Below, piece after piece: positions 35,889-45,335 of a stretch of DNA of 64,000 bases; within the stretch, counting starts at the first letter, position 1; every line of letters starts with the position of its first letter. The stretch spans positions 62,001 through 126,000 of the forward strand of contig NZ_JACVHF010000010.1 in assembly GCF_014502795.1 (NCBI RefSeq), given 5' to 3'. The stretch is from Heliobacterium chlorum. Its GTDB lineage: Bacteria; Bacillota; Desulfitobacteriia; Heliobacteriales; Heliobacteriaceae. The position numbers were made by a program, and so were the translations under genes. The notes under the pieces were generated by a model. The model was not told where the DNA came from. It did no database searches and saw nothing but the letters and a program-made list of their open reading frames with translations.

Positions 35889-36221
35889 CTAATCCCATTT
35901 CCCCCAAACATCAGGCCGATAACCGACTGTTGCTAACTTCCCATTCCTCACGATCGGCGTCTTGAATAGCAATGGATTCTCCATTAAAACCTCTTCAATC
36001 TCATGCACCAGGTACTTGAGATTTTGCCTGGCATATTCTTTACCTTCCTTATCGATCAGATTTTCCAGCCCAACCGCAGCTTTAACGTTGCTAAACTCGC
36101 CTTTGCTCAAGCCTTTAACCGCTAAATCGATAAATTGGAATTTGATTCTGCGCTCCTTAAAATATCGTTCAGCCTTTCTTGTATCCTGGCACTTCTTTAT
36201 ACCCCAGATTTGTATGTTCAA
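35889..36221 (-). CDS. ArsC/Spx-family thioredoxin-fold protein
   Basis: 110 residues of the ArsC/YffB type (IWGIKKCQDTRKAERYFKER, KYLVHEIEEVLMENPLL, TPIVRNGKLATVGYRPDVW). One Cys at the active-site position (KKCQDT), as in YffB-like reductases; no second Cys as in Spx CxxC. The conserved cis-Pro TPIV is present. Actual arsenate reduction is not implied by context. It follows the PfpI gene by 5 bp in an operon. Confidence 0.88.
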   Translation of the reverse strand: MNIQIWGIKKCQDTRKAERYFKERRIKFQFIDLAVKGLSKGEFSNVKAAVGLENLIDKEGKEYARQNLKYLVHEIEEVLMENPLLFKTPIVRNGKLATVGYRPDVWGKWD

Positions 36222-36226
36222 TTAGC

Positions 36227-36832
36227 TCACCTGCAACTAAGATTAATATCGAATTCCATTCTTCTTGCTGTAGCCTGTGCAGTCTCATGGCCGAGCAGTT
36301 TTTGAACCACGTAAAAGGACATATTTATACCAGCGGAGATTCCGCCGGAAGTGATAACTGAACCTTCATCCACATATTTTACGTCTCTAGTTACGGAAAC
36401 GTTTGGGAACTCGGCTTCGAATCGGCTCATATCCATCCAGTGTGTGGTTGCTTTCTTACCATCCAGTATACCGGCTTTAGCGAGTAAAAAAGCTCCTGTA
36501 CAAACTGAACAAATCAGTTCCACCCGTTCTTTCTGTTTTCGTAACCATGTAATAACATTTGGGTTATGAAGTTCTGTCTCTTCGGCTCCATAACCACCTG
36601 GAACAATTAAAATATCAAACTTTGGGGCATTTTGAAAATTATAATCAGGCTGCACTTTGAGTCCATTGCGAGCGGATATGATCATGCCTTTTTCAGAAAC
36701 TGTTTCGACTTTAAACGGTCTTATATCGGTATTCGGTACAGTTGTAAGGGAAAACACTTCGAAGGGACCGGCAAAATCTAGCACTTCGACTTCGTCAAAA
36801 AGAAATATACCTACTGTCTTCTGAGCCATCAT
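36227..36832 (-). CDS. DJ-1/PfpI-family protein (isonitrile-hydratase-like)
   Basis: 201 residues of the DJ-1/PfpI superfamily. The nucleophile elbow Cys is in ICSVCTGAFLLAKAG, with DILIVPGGYGAEET and the YVDEGSVITSGGISAGINM stretch typical of the isonitrile hydratase and AraC-N-terminal subgroup. ATG 36832 is chosen since GGAG lies six bases before it; ATG 36844 overlaps that signal. No AraC domain is attached. Substrate unknown. Confidence 0.88.
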   Translation of the reverse strand: MMAQKTVGIFLFDEVEVLDFAGPFEVFSLTTVPNTDIRPFKVETVSEKGMIISARNGLKVQPDYNFQNAPKFDILIVPGGYGAEETELHNPNVITWLRKQKERVELICSVCTGAFLLAKAGILDGKKATTHWMDMSRFEAEFPNVSVTRDVKYVDEGSVITSGGISAGINMSFYVVQKLLGHETAQATARRMEFDINLSCR

Positions 36833-36878
36833 GATCAACTCCATGGGGAAGCTTATTTAGTTCAGCACCTAATAAAAA

Positions 36879-37271
36879 CTAGGTTCGACCTATTTTCATA
36901 TCTTCCTCTAGAATATGATGGATAATCCATTTTGACACATCGTAAAGCAAATCTTTTACAAATTCTTCTTGATTTTCATCAATTTTATATATCTCTACGG
37001 CTTTAAACTTTTCAATAAACATATCGTGTTCTTCTTTTTGAACAGAATAACCGCTAAAATGTATTTTACGCATGTATTCTTCTTCTGCCTTGAAGTGATA
37101 GACCGTGTATTGTTGTAGTTCTTCTAATACTTCAATAATATCATCGAATTTATCGGATTTATTTTTTTCCTTTAATAACGCATACACCTTGGAGGCAATT
37201 CGAAATAATTCTTGATGTTGTTCGTCAATCTGTTTAATTCCCACCCTATACTTTTCATCCCATTTAAACAT
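36879..37271 (-). CDS. Bacteriohemerythrin
   Basis: Oxygen-binding di-iron protein, 130 residues. It begins FKWDEKYRVGIKQIDEQHQEL; ligands come from DEQHQ, the HFKAEEEYM pair, KEEHDMF and the C-terminal IIHHILEEDMKIG. ATG 37271 follows GAAGGAAGG; the upstream open frame is discarded. Such proteins buffer or sense oxygen in anaerobes and microaerophiles, and may serve the chemotaxis receptor nearby, though that link is a guess. Confidence 0.93.
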   Translation of the reverse strand: MFKWDEKYRVGIKQIDEQHQELFRIASKVYALLKEKNKSDKFDDIIEVLEELQQYTVYHFKAEEEYMRKIHFSGYSVQKEEHDMFIEKFKAVEIYKIDENQEEFVKDLLYDVSKWIIHHILEEDMKIGRT

Positions 37272-37400
37272 GACGTTACCTTCCTTCTTAAAGTACTCTT
37301 CAGATTGTTTGATTGTCTTAACTAAACTATAACAATTTTGCGTAAAGCAGGATGTGATCAAAGTCAGAAACTAAACGAATTATCGATAATCCAATTGAAA

Positions 37401-37814
37401 TCACACCGACTTTGGTTCTCCCTTTCCCCAGGAGCCGATTTCAATTAAGTTACCTTCTGGATCGGCCACGTAAGAGGTTCTCATTCCCCAAGGTTCATTT
37501 CTAGGTGATACAATGGGTTGAGCACCAAGACCAACGACTCTCTCGAATTCTTTATCTACATCGGAAAAAAGAGGTAAGTCAATTGCCAGTTCAAAAGTTC
37601 CGTTCAATCCGGTAGGGAAGGAAACTTCGGTACCCAAGTAACCCGGCAATAATTTTCGCTCATACATCATCACTCGGATTCCTTCATGTTTGAATTCCGC
37701 ATGGGGACCTTCTTCGTTCCAGTCGATATCTAGGCCAAGTACATCACGATAAAAGGCAACCATTTTTTTGATATTACCAACGAAAATACCGATAGCATCG
37801 AACCTAATTCCCAT
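37401..37814 (-). CDS. VOC-family (glyoxalase-like) protein
   Basis: 137 residues with the two beta-alpha-beta-beta-beta modules of the vicinal-oxygen-chelate fold (AIGIFVGNIKKMVAFYRDVLG; ELAIDLPLFSDVDKEFERV; TSYVADPEGNLIEIGSW). The C-terminal metal Glu (NLIEIG) is present. Substrate unknown; relatives include bleomycin-resistance-like and dioxygenase-like proteins. Confidence 0.87.
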   Translation of the reverse strand: MGIRFDAIGIFVGNIKKMVAFYRDVLGLDIDWNEEGPHAEFKHEGIRVMMYERKLLPGYLGTEVSFPTGLNGTFELAIDLPLFSDVDKEFERVVGLGAQPIVSPRNEPWGMRTSYVADPEGNLIEIGSWGKGEPKSV

Positions 37815-38030
37815 TAAACCCCACCCGCCTTTCTAATTAATCCTACTGTTATTGTAACTTTACTTAGTAAGCTTTACTAGATAAGCTGTAGCTGCCTTGC
37901 AACAACAGCGGGGAGGATTACAGAAAATAAACAGGCCAATTCTTTTAAGGGCGAGTTTTTAGACAGGCTCTTCTAGACATCAGCAGGTTTTTTTCGTTTC
38001 AAAGCGAATTATGATTGTGACAATAAACAC

Positions 38031-38066
38031 AGGTAAGACAGGTAAGACAGATAAGACAGGTAAGAC
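38031..38066 (+). repeat. Four tandem 9-bp repeats
   Basis: AGGTAAGAC repeated four times without gaps (the third copy has AGATAAGAC). It lies 110 bp upstream of the mgtC-like gene, within a gap of about 360 bp that holds no other feature except a weak hairpin with T-run near 37960-38000. Confidence 0.9.
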
Positions 38067-38175
38067 GGTTTGAAGGGTTGATTAGGCATTTGAATTCACC
38101 CTGGAAAACCCTTTGGTAACCCCTTTATTTCTGACGGTTTTGATAAAACCAGGTGTCGTATTGGAGGACCGGAAC

Positions 38176-38652
38176 ATGCCCCTGTATGACGAGATTACCC
38201 AACGATTGCTCTTGTCCCTTCTGCTAGGATTCATTATGGGTTACCAACGGACCAAACACCACAAACCCGGTGGAGTACGAACCCATGCGCTAGTAGCTCT
38301 GGGCAGCTGCCTCATGACCCTTGTTGGCGGCTATGGTTTTACCGAAAATGAAGTCGTTCATGATCCCTTGCGTGTGGCCGCTCAAATTGTGAGTGGCGTG
38401 GGCTTTATCGGCGCGGGCATCATTTACCGTCAGGGGGCTAATTACATTGTCGGCTTGACAACAGCTGCCGCTATCTGGGTAGCCGCCGGTTTGGGGATTG
38501 CTTGCGGCGCCGGTTTATACTATCCAGCATTCCTCACGACATTCCTCGTGATGGTTCTTTTTCAGAGCCACCGGTGGTTAGAAAAATACGGTTGGATTGA
38601 CGGTACAGAACCTGAGCCGGATTATAACGAACCGAAAAGGCCTGAAGAATAA
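38176..38652 (+). CDS. MgtC/SapB-family membrane protein
   Basis: 158 residues; about four membrane segments (LLLSLLLGFIMGYQR; ALVALGSCLMTLVGGYGF; VSGVGFIGAGIIY; LTTAAAIWVAAGLGIACG). The RTHALVALGSCL and GFIGAGIIYR motifs define the MgtC/SapB N-terminal domain. It lacks the long C-terminal domain of true MgtC virulence factors. Associated in other bacteria with Mg2+ or acid homeostasis. ATG 38176 has GGAGG upstream. Confidence 0.9.
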   Translation: MPLYDEITQRLLLSLLLGFIMGYQRTKHHKPGGVRTHALVALGSCLMTLVGGYGFTENEVVHDPLRVAAQIVSGVGFIGAGIIYRQGANYIVGLTTAAAIWVAAGLGIACGAGLYYPAFLTTFLVMVLFQSHRWLEKYGWIDGTEPEPDYNEPKRPEE

Positions 38653-38798
38653 CCAAAAGAGTATTACAAGAGGGTTTTTGTTTTTTTTGGATTAAGAGGA
38701 AATAACAAGATTTGTAGAAATCCAATCGCGCTGTAAAAGGGTATTAAGCAGGTATGTTGAAAACTTAAGTATTACTAAAACGAGGGAGGGGTGGCTGT

Positions 38799-39179
38799 TT
38801 GTTTGCGAACAGTATTCAAGAGATCGTAGAACTAATGGATAGTGCTCTGAATAAGGGTGATATCGACACTTTACTAAGTTTCTACGATCACAACGCTATT
38901 GTAGTATTAGAGCCCGGTAAACAAGTTGAAGGTAAAGCACAATTACGAAAAGCTTTCGAAGAAATTATAAAATCGAATTCAAAAGCGAAGCAATTAAAAA
39001 CTCATGTGATCGAATCCGATGGAATAGCTTTATTTATTTCGAAGTGGACGTTGAGTGGAGCAGATTCCGAAGATAGTTCCTACCCTCCGCAATTTATTGC
39101 TACATCGGTCTTTAGAAAACAAAACGGGCAATGGAAGTTAATTATAGATAATCCTTTTGGTCCAGCCGTCCTAGCGTAG
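38799..39179 (+). CDS. NTF2-like/SnoaL-fold protein
   Basis: 126 residues of the cone-shaped NTF2-like fold (LMDSALNKGDIDTLLSFYDHNA; EGKAQLRKAFEEIIKS; SVFRKQNGQWKLIIDNPFG). Members range from ketosteroid isomerases to binding proteins; this YybH-like group has no defined reaction. TTG start after GAGGGAGGGGTGG. A GNAT gene follows 20 bp later. Confidence 0.82.
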   Translation: MFANSIQEIVELMDSALNKGDIDTLLSFYDHNAIVVLEPGKQVEGKAQLRKAFEEIIKSNSKAKQLKTHVIESDGIALFISKWTLSGADSEDSSYPPQFIATSVFRKQNGQWKLIIDNPFGPAVLA

Positions 39180-39199
39180 TTACTAAAAAGGGGATTTTT

Positions 39200-39610
39200 A
39201 TGGAACTTAAATTTGAAGATTATTTAATCAGCAGTGACAAGTCACTTATAAACCGTGAGACGATTTATAAGTTCTTGGCGTCGTCGTATTGGGCAAAGAA
39301 TAGATCTTTTGAAACCATTAACAAATCGATTGAAACATCGCTTTGTTTCGGTGTTTATCACGGAAACAGACAAATTGGATTTGCTCGAATCGTTTCAGAT
39401 TTTGCAACGATGTACTGGTTAGCTGATGTCATAATCGATGAAGAATACCGAGGTAAAGGTATTGGCAAAAAACTAGTAGAGGCAATTCTAGCTAGTGAAG
39501 ATTTGAAGGGTCTAAACGGGATTTTAGGAACACTGGATGCACATGGACTGTATGAACAATACGGATTTGTGAAAAACGCAGATAGATTTATGGTAAAAAG
39601 ACCGGTATAG
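39200..39610 (+). CDS. GNAT-family N-acetyltransferase
   Basis: 136 residues with the acetyl-CoA-binding motif A in DVIIDEEYRGKGIGKKLVEAI and motif B near GLYEQYGFVKNADRFM. Acceptor unknown. ATG with AAAAGGGG upstream. Likely in one unit with the NTF2-like gene, closed by the next terminator. Confidence 0.9.
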   Translation: MELKFEDYLISSDKSLINRETIYKFLASSYWAKNRSFETINKSIETSLCFGVYHGNRQIGFARIVSDFATMYWLADVIIDEEYRGKGIGKKLVEAILASEDLKGLNGILGTLDAHGLYEQYGFVKNADRFMVKRPV

Positions 39611-39636
39611 CAACATATTCAACCAATAAATCCGAG

Positions 39637-39680
39637 AAAGAGCATGAACTGGTAGGACCGAGGTTCATGCTCTTTGCTTG
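39637..39680 (+). terminator. Terminator after GNAT gene
   Basis: Thirteen-base arms AAAGAGCATGAAC (39637-39649) and GTTCATGCTCTTT (39663-39675), perfect match; short T content after. Confidence 0.75.
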
Positions 39681-40005
39681 TCTGCGTGGTCAATAACGAT
39701 TATGGAAATGAAACTTCTCACAATACAAACAATGTTGTCATCAACCTCGAAGAACGGTGCCTTTCCCGTTCCACCATTCATGATGTTTCAAAATGAATGG
39801 TGCTATAGGTGCAAGATCCGGGGTAGAAAGAGCAATGTTATGTTAAAAATCAAGCTGTATATTCACCTTCTTTTTATAAGTGAAAAAGGAATACTGGTAG
39901 TCTTTATCGAAGATATCTAATTATTGCAATCAAAAAGTTTAAGCGTGGATAGTTTCTTAGGTTAGATTGCGAGAAGTATTCTAATCATAGCAAGGAAGTG
40001 TTTGC
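39681..40005. other. Gap without recognised gene
   Basis: An open frame of 80 codons starts near 39678 but has no ribosome-binding site and no familiar motif. I see no other feature. Confidence 0.5.
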
Positions 40006-40626
40006 ATGGCACTAGAACAAGGGGCAATAATCAATGTCTTAGACTGGGCGTACGAAAAAGCAGTGAATACGAAAGTTCCTGGATTAGAATCCGCACAAAG
40101 CTTAGCCGAAAGTTATCTTAAGAATGATCGTTCTATTCATGAACAGGTAGATGATCTGATCTTTTGGCAAAACACAAAGTGTGCTACTTCAGGATTTTTA
40201 AGTGGGCTAGGTGGACTTATTACATTGCCAGTCGCTGTTCCGGCAAATGTTTCAAGCGTAATATACGTCCAATTACGAATGGTTGCTGCGATAGCCCATA
40301 TGGGGGGACATGACATAGTTGATGATAAAGTAAAAACATTTGCCTATACGTGTCTATGTGGAAATGCAGCAAAAGAAGTTTTCAAGGAAGTCGGAATCAA
40401 AATTGGTCAGAAGGTAACCGAACAAGCCATTCAAAAAGTATCTGTTGAAATTATCAAAAAGATAAATTCTGCTGTAGGATTTAGGTTAGTAACAAAGTTC
40501 GGTCAGTCTGGTATTGTGAATTTAGGGAAAGCTATTCCAATTGTTAGTGGTTTAATAGGAGCAACATTTGATGCCTATTCAAGTAATGTGGTAGGGAATA
40601 CAGCAAGGGAAATATTTATTGGTTAA
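40006..40626 (+). CDS. EcsC-family protein
   Basis: 206 residues of the EcsC family, membrane-associated proteins of unknown function named after a Bacillus operon. Family features: the long N-terminal helix, CATSGFLSGLGGLITLPVAVPANV with a hydrophobic stretch, and VQLRMVAAIAHMGGHDI. A second hydrophobic stretch is at the C-terminus (AIPIVSGLIGATFDAY). ATG with AAGGAAGTG upstream. No ecsAB nearby. Confidence 0.85.
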   Translation: MALEQGAIINVLDWAYEKAVNTKVPGLESAQSLAESYLKNDRSIHEQVDDLIFWQNTKCATSGFLSGLGGLITLPVAVPANVSSVIYVQLRMVAAIAHMGGHDIVDDKVKTFAYTCLCGNAAKEVFKEVGIKIGQKVTEQAIQKVSVEIIKKINSAVGFRLVTKFGQSGIVNLGKAIPIVSGLIGATFDAYSSNVVGNTAREIFIG

Positions 40627-41027
40627 AGCGATAAATGCGAAAAACCGACAGAGGTTATATTTCCCGTCTTTTTTTTCATTGGACTATTTCAGCACATGGG
40701 AATTGCTTTATACCGACCAACCTTCCCGGTGTGATTGGCAAGAAATCGGCCGATTTTTGTTTGGCGAGCAGCCTACCTTTTCCACCGGGAAAAACGACAA
40801 CTCCAATGAGCAAATAGCGCGAAAAGTGTTGGCTCCTTATATTTGTCACTTCAAATCCATGTTGCTTTTGCCTAATTTCGCATCCTCGTTCGCACGAATA
40901 TCGCCCTCAACTGCCTATGGCGATGGAAGCCCAAGTGCGACTTGCAGTGGATTGGTGTTGAAGCATAATTTGAGGTCTCTTGGAGCAATTATTACGCTTA
41001 AAAACGTAACCCGGCCAAAGAAAACAG
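40627..41027. other. Unassigned stretch before IS3 remnant
   Basis: Open frames exist on both strands (for example a minus-strand run containing SRYLLIGVVVFPGGKGRL), but none has start signals or a recognised family. Most likely decayed mobile DNA adjoining the IS3 fragment. Confidence 0.4.
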
Positions 41028-41430
41028 ACAGACGCGCAATTGGTCGAAGCCATTAAAAGACAGCCATCAGGCCGGCGGTGGCGTTTATGGAGTGGACAAG
41101 ATCTTGGCGGATGTACGGGAACAACAACCGTGCAGTAGAAAGCGTGTACACCGGCTCATGCGTGAAAATGTAGCCACCGTAAAAGACCTGTTTCATAAAT
41201 GCATTGTGGGCTGGGTTATCGGGAGTACAATGACACGGGAATTAGTGATTCAGGCACTAAAGAGTGCGATTCAGAGATATCGACCCACTGCTGGCCTTAT
41301 CCATCACTCCGATCGTGGCAACCAATATTGCAGCAAAGAATATCAAGCCCTGTTGAGCCAACATTACATGAAAGCCAGTATGAGCCGGAAAGGAAACTGC
41401 TATGACAATGCTTTCTATATCATTTACCCG
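41028..41430 (+). pseudogene. IS3-family transposase remnant (orfB)
   Basis: Fragments of an IS3-type DDE transposase: a helix-turn-helix part (GVDKILADVREQQPCSRKRV) joined directly to the late catalytic part (LIHHSDRGNQYCSKEYQALL, SMSRKGNCYDNA). The middle with the first catalytic Asp is deleted, the end with the catalytic Glu is missing, and one extra base shifts the frame just before GVDKI (QLVEAIK side). No inverted-repeat ends seen. It abuts the PhnB-like gene tail-to-tail near 41430. Confidence 0.85.
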
Positions 41431-41435
41431 CCGTA

Positions 41436-42320
41436 TCAATTTCCTAAACGTGCTTTTTCTAAGGCATTTAAATCAAACTTTTTCATCTTCAAAAAGGCCT
41501 CAGTAACTCTTTGGATTTCATCCTTCGCTCCATTAAACAGGACCTCATTCATGGTTTCCGGAACAATCTGCCATGAAACCCCAAACTTATCTTGTATCCA
41601 TCCACATTGCTCTGCCTCGGGTACAGATGAAAGCCTATCCTAGAAGTAATCAATCTCTTCCTGATCTTTACAGTTTACTATGAGTGAAAATGCCTCATTA
41701 AAGCTGAAGTCTACCTCAAATGCATTATCCATTGCTGAAAACTCAACATTACAAATTCTGAAAGCAACATAATTCACCTATGCCTCTGATGACGCTGCTT
41801 CGCCCTCTCCATATCTGCTAATTATACCTATTTCTGAATCCTCAAATATTTCGACGTAGTACTTTACTGCTTCTTCAGCTTTCCCACATGATTCATTTGA
41901 GAAAAGCAAATTTGGTGTAATCTTTTGAACAGTTTGCCTACTATCTATTAGCATCAACTGCCAAGACAAACCGTAACGGTCCTGAACCCAGCCATACAAC
42001 TTACTAAAGGGGTATTCACCAAGTGGCATTAATTCAGTTCCGCCTTCTAATAAAGCTATCCATTTAGTATTAACTTCTTCTACGGAGTAGCAAGCTACCA
42101 TCAAGGAAATTGAAGGGTTAAATCGGAAGTACGGACCTGCGCTAATTGCCCTAAATTGTTGCCCCGCCAATTCAAAACTTACAATTTCTGCATCTCCTGA
42201 AGGTGTATTTTCAATAATTGTTGTATTTAATAGTTTGGATTGCTCAAATAAACTGATATAAAACAAGGCGGCTTCTTTAGCTTCCTTGTTATACCATAAA
42301 TGTGGAACAATTTTTTGCAT
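41436..42320 (-). pseudogene. Two-domain PhnB-like (VOC) gene with two in-frame TAG codons
   Basis: The frame runs 295 codons from ATG 42320 to TGA 41436 with family sequence throughout: [19 protein letters not shown], second module [20 protein letters not shown], and a typical C-terminus ([40 protein letters not shown]). It is interrupted only by TAG at codon 181 (41778-41780) and codon 227 (41640-41642). The second TAG sits where relatives usually have Trp, one base change from TGG. A pseudogene is most likely; amber read-through is the alternative. A GGAGG-type site precedes the ATG. Confidence 0.85.
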
Positions 42321-42775
42321 AATGTCCTCCTTCTTTAAAATCTTGTATGTTTTATTTTAATCAATAATATCATGATTTAAACGGTATTGGTTGGGATCTT
42401 GAGGTGTTTTTTAAGTCGATATAATCCTTGTTAAAGCTCGGTTCTGAACTTTAGGGGGCAGCGTCGCGATATGCGAATCAGCCATACCAACATTGTATTC
42501 ACGTTAAAAACCAAAAAGAAAGAATAACGCGGACGCAGTCCCACGGCAACGGGGGCTGTTTCACTCTTTGACAATAAAAAAGCCCACGCCAAACAAGCAA
42601 CGGTCATGTGATTAGAATGCCCTCGCTTGATATGTAGTCGGACGTAGTCTCCGGTATGGATGGGCGGAATTCGCCCTCGGTCGTGAGGACAAACTGGTCT
42701 CCATAATTAGCGGTGGAATTCGCCTGTCGGTTTTTTCGGCAGACCGTACAATAGTAAGTTACTGTTATATATTCT
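42321..42775. other. Gap of about 450 bp, probably decayed DNA
   Basis: It contains an 18-codon frame (MRISHTNIVFTLKTKKKE, near 42471) and two similar GGAATTCGCC blocks (around 42667 and 42716). No gene or family recognised. Confidence 0.4.
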
Positions 42776-42816
42776 AGAAAAAGGAAAGGCGTGGCCCCGA
42801 CGAGGTCACGCCTTCC
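42776..42816 (-). terminator. Terminator after chemoreceptor gene
   Basis: Arms GGCGTG-GCC and GG-CACGCC; on the minus strand followed by TTTCCTTTTTC. Confidence 0.8.
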
Positions 42817-42822
42817 AATATT

Positions 42823-44523
42823 CTATAACTTGAAGGTCTGTACCCGACTCTGTAATTCTTCGGCTAAGTAAGTTAGGTTTTGAGATGCCGATGCAATCTC
42901 TTCCATAGAGGCTGTCTGTTCTTGGGAAGCGGCGGCAATCCCTTGAGTTTCGGCCGATGATTTTTCGGCCAAAGTTTTTATCTGTTTCATGGACGATTGC
43001 ATGCCTTCGCTAGCAATAGAAACTTCTTCTATTGATATCGAAACATCGTGGATCTGTTGTGTAACCCCATCTACAAGTTTTGCGATTTTTTGAAACTGTT
43101 CTCCAGACTGACGAACCATATTCGTACTGTTTTTGACTTCTAAGGTTCCTTTATTCATAGATTCTACTGCTTTTTTTGTTTCTGCTTGAACTTCAAGAAT
43201 TAAGGTACTGATTTCTTGAGTAGCTTTTGAAGATTCTTCGGCTAATTTTCGAACCTCTTCGGCTACAACGGCAAAACCTCTCCCCATCTCACCCGCTCGT
43301 GCCGCTTCAATCGCTGCATTCAGAGCAAGTAGATTCGTCTGGCTAGCGATGTTAGTAATAACATCAACAATTTGGCTAATTGATTGTGACTTTTCGCCTA
43401 AGTTATGTATGGTATTTGCCGAATCCTCTACAACAGAATTTAGTATATCCATTTGATTTGTTACATTTTTGATTGAGCATAGACCATTTTCTGTAGCCCT
43501 GAGCACTTCGGTCGAGGAAGAACTCATTTTCGCTGAATTAACGGTTATGGTTTGTATGGCGTCTCCAATCTTCTGTCCCACTATACTAGCGTTGTCTACA
43601 GCCTTTGATGTTTTTTCAACGCCAGAGGCCACCTCTTGAACGTTTTGTCCAATTTGATCGGCCGCTTTTGATGTTTGTTCTGCGGATGAAGATAATTCTT
43701 CTGAGGTCGCGGCTACCTGACCTGAGGCTTGAACAACTCCTTTTACGACATCAATTTGGTTACTAATCATTTGATTAAACGATATCATTAATTGTCCGAT
43801 TTCATCGCTAGATTTAACTTCAGCTTGAACGGTTAAATCTCCACTTCCAGCTTTATTCATAAGTAATTGAAGATTTATAATCGGATTTGAGACTAGACTT
43901 GCTATCCAAAGAGCGATAATCACTCCTACAATACTGGCAATAACGCTGGATATTATAAGAAATAATTTTCCCCGCTGATAAGTTTCAATAGAGTTTTGGG
44001 CATCTTCTTTAGCTTCCTCTGCATTATATTCGGTAAGTTTTTGAACTGTATTATTTGCTCTCTCCCAAGTGGGTTGAATCTCAATTATCCGCTGGTTAGC
44101 CAGTTCGTACCGATTCGCCTTTCCCGCTTCAATAATGGAAGGAAGTTTACCTAGATAAATCGACCAATCCTTCATAAAGGAATTATATAACTTTATTTCT
44201 TCTTCACTATTTACGTATTTATCCCTATATATGGCTAGATGTGTATTAATTTTCGACAGTAAGGGGTTTAATTGCTCTGACTCAATTTTATTCATTTTTT
44301 GAGGATCAGTTTCTAAAGATATCATTAATACTATCCTAGGTATATCTGATACGGCACCATTTAACCATCCGCCGTCTTCTAAACTGGGAACGGATGTTTT
44401 TCGAATTTCTTGAGCGGCCAATCCCATATCGGCCATTTTCCATATTGCTACCGTACTCGTTACAATCAGTAATAAAATAATTGAAAGAAAACCAGCTAAT
44501 AATTTCTGTCGTAAAGTCAACAA
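42823..44523 (-). CDS. Methyl-accepting chemotaxis protein
   Basis: 566-residue transmembrane receptor. Membrane segments at about 8-30 and 186-208 flank a four-helix-bundle (4HB_MCP) sensor domain; then HAMP ([19 protein letters not shown]) and a signalling coiled coil with the hairpin tip [20 protein letters not shown] and [18 protein letters not shown]. It would signal through CheA/CheW to the flagellar motor; ligand unknown. No C-terminal CheR-tethering pentapeptide is obvious. A start ATG near 44523 with AAGGGGAAC upstream. Confidence 0.96.
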   Translation of the reverse strand: MLTLRQKLLAGFLSIILLLIVTSTVAIWKMADMGLAAQEIRKTSVPSLEDGGWLNGAVSDIPRIVLMISLETDPQKMNKIESEQLNPLLSKINTHLAIYRDKYVNSEEEIKLYNSFMKDWSIYLGKLPSIIEAGKANRYELANQRIIEIQPTWERANNTVQKLTEYNAEEAKEDAQNSIETYQRGKLFLIISSVIASIVGVIIALWIASLVSNPIINLQLLMNKAGSGDLTVQAEVKSSDEIGQLMISFNQMISNQIDVVKGVVQASGQVAATSEELSSSAEQTSKAADQIGQNVQEVASGVEKTSKAVDNASIVGQKIGDAIQTITVNSAKMSSSSTEVLRATENGLCSIKNVTNQMDILNSVVEDSANTIHNLGEKSQSISQIVDVITNIASQTNLLALNAAIEAARAGEMGRGFAVVAEEVRKLAEESSKATQEISTLILEVQAETKKAVESMNKGTLEVKNSTNMVRQSGEQFQKIAKLVDGVTQQIHDVSISIEEVSIASEGMQSSMKQIKTLAEKSSAETQGIAAASQEQTASMEEIASASQNLTYLAEELQSRVQTFKL

Positions 44524-44773
44524 AAGTTCCCCTTTCTCAATTGCATTAATATGAGGTTGTTCGACAAAATTCGACCAGATCCTTTATTCTTAAAAACACA
44601 GAAAGGCCGAGTGAGAATTTTCTAATCTTAGGTTTAGTCCATTAAACTCTTTCACCGACTACTCAATAACTTTTCACTTCCCGCCCCACAAGAGATAACC
44701 ATACACCTGCTTCCCTTGAAATCAGTCGATCTTGAACATCGAAAGGAGCAGGTGTTTCATTATCACCTAAGCC

Positions 44774-44822
44774 CGAAAAAAATATTCAAGCGTGGGCAGT
44801 TTCCGCCGCCGCACGCTTGAAT
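44774..44822 (-). terminator. Terminator of peptide cassette B
   Basis: TTCAAGCGTG and CACGCTTGAA arms; minus-strand tail ATATTTTTTTC. Homologous to the hairpin after cassette A. Confidence 0.82.
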
Positions 44823-44834
44823 TAAATTTATCGA

Positions 44835-44963
44835 TTAGAAACTTGCACCGAAGCCCATTCCAAATCCGGTGCCGAGGATGGCTATAATGATAATCAAGAT
44901 AGCCAAGGCAACAATGCTATTTCCGATATAGCCTCCGCTTGTGCCGCACCCACATGCACCCAT
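44835..44963 (-). CDS. Glycine-rich membrane peptide, class 1, copy B
   Basis: 42 residues: MGACGCGTSGGYIGNSIV, helix ALAILIIIIAILG, TGFGMGFGASF. From YIGNSIV through GMGFG it is identical to copy A at 35417-35542, with differences only at the two ends. ATG 44963 is seven bases after GGAGG; another ATG two codons upstream overlaps less well. Function unknown. Confidence 0.75.
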   Translation of the reverse strand: MGACGCGTSGGYIGNSIVALAILIIIIAILGTGFGMGFGASF

Positions 44964-44983
44964 GTTCATTCCTCCTCTTTTAA

Positions 44984-45112
44984 CTAACAACCGTCACCGG
45001 CGTAACCGACGCCAATAATCGCAGGGTAAAAAGCTCCAATAACGATGAGAGTAATAATAAGTCCCACTACAGTCGGGAACCCCACATAACCACCTGCAAA
45101 AGTAGCACCCAT
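44984..45112 (-). CDS. Glycine-rich membrane peptide, class 2, copy B
   Basis: 42 residues: MGATFAGGYVGFPTVVGL, helix ITLIVIGAFYPAIIG, VGYAGDGC. Close paralogue of 35563-35688, again ending in Cys and again the first gene of its pair. GGAGGAG precedes the ATG. Nucleotide changes between copies are often at third codon positions, consistent with selection on the protein. Confidence 0.75.
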   Translation of the reverse strand: MGATFAGGYVGFPTVVGLIITLIVIGAFYPAIIGVGYAGDGC

Positions 45113-45187
45113 GTGAACTCCTCCTTTCAAAGTCGAGTGAGGGTTTACTTACAATACCATTTTATGGTAGAGATGTCTTCGGTGTGA

Positions 45188-45223
45188 ATGAAAAAAATGA
45201 CCGCCGGGTTCATTCCCAGCGGT
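45188..45223 (-). terminator. Minus-strand terminator after zinc-ribbon gene
   Basis: CCGC-GGG and CCC-GCGG arms with single bulges; minus-strand tail ATTTTTTTCATTC. Confidence 0.7.
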
Positions 45224-45335
45224 TAAGCACTGTAGCTTTGGCTATTTTGATCATCATTATAACGATCCTCGGTACCCACTATTACTTTATGAAAAATTGA
45301 CCCATTTGTGTGTTCTGTTATAAGTAATTTAGCTG

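Noticed and set aside
38031-38066. CRISPR array
   Set aside because: The repeats are 9 bp and contiguous with no spacers; no cas genes are in the window.
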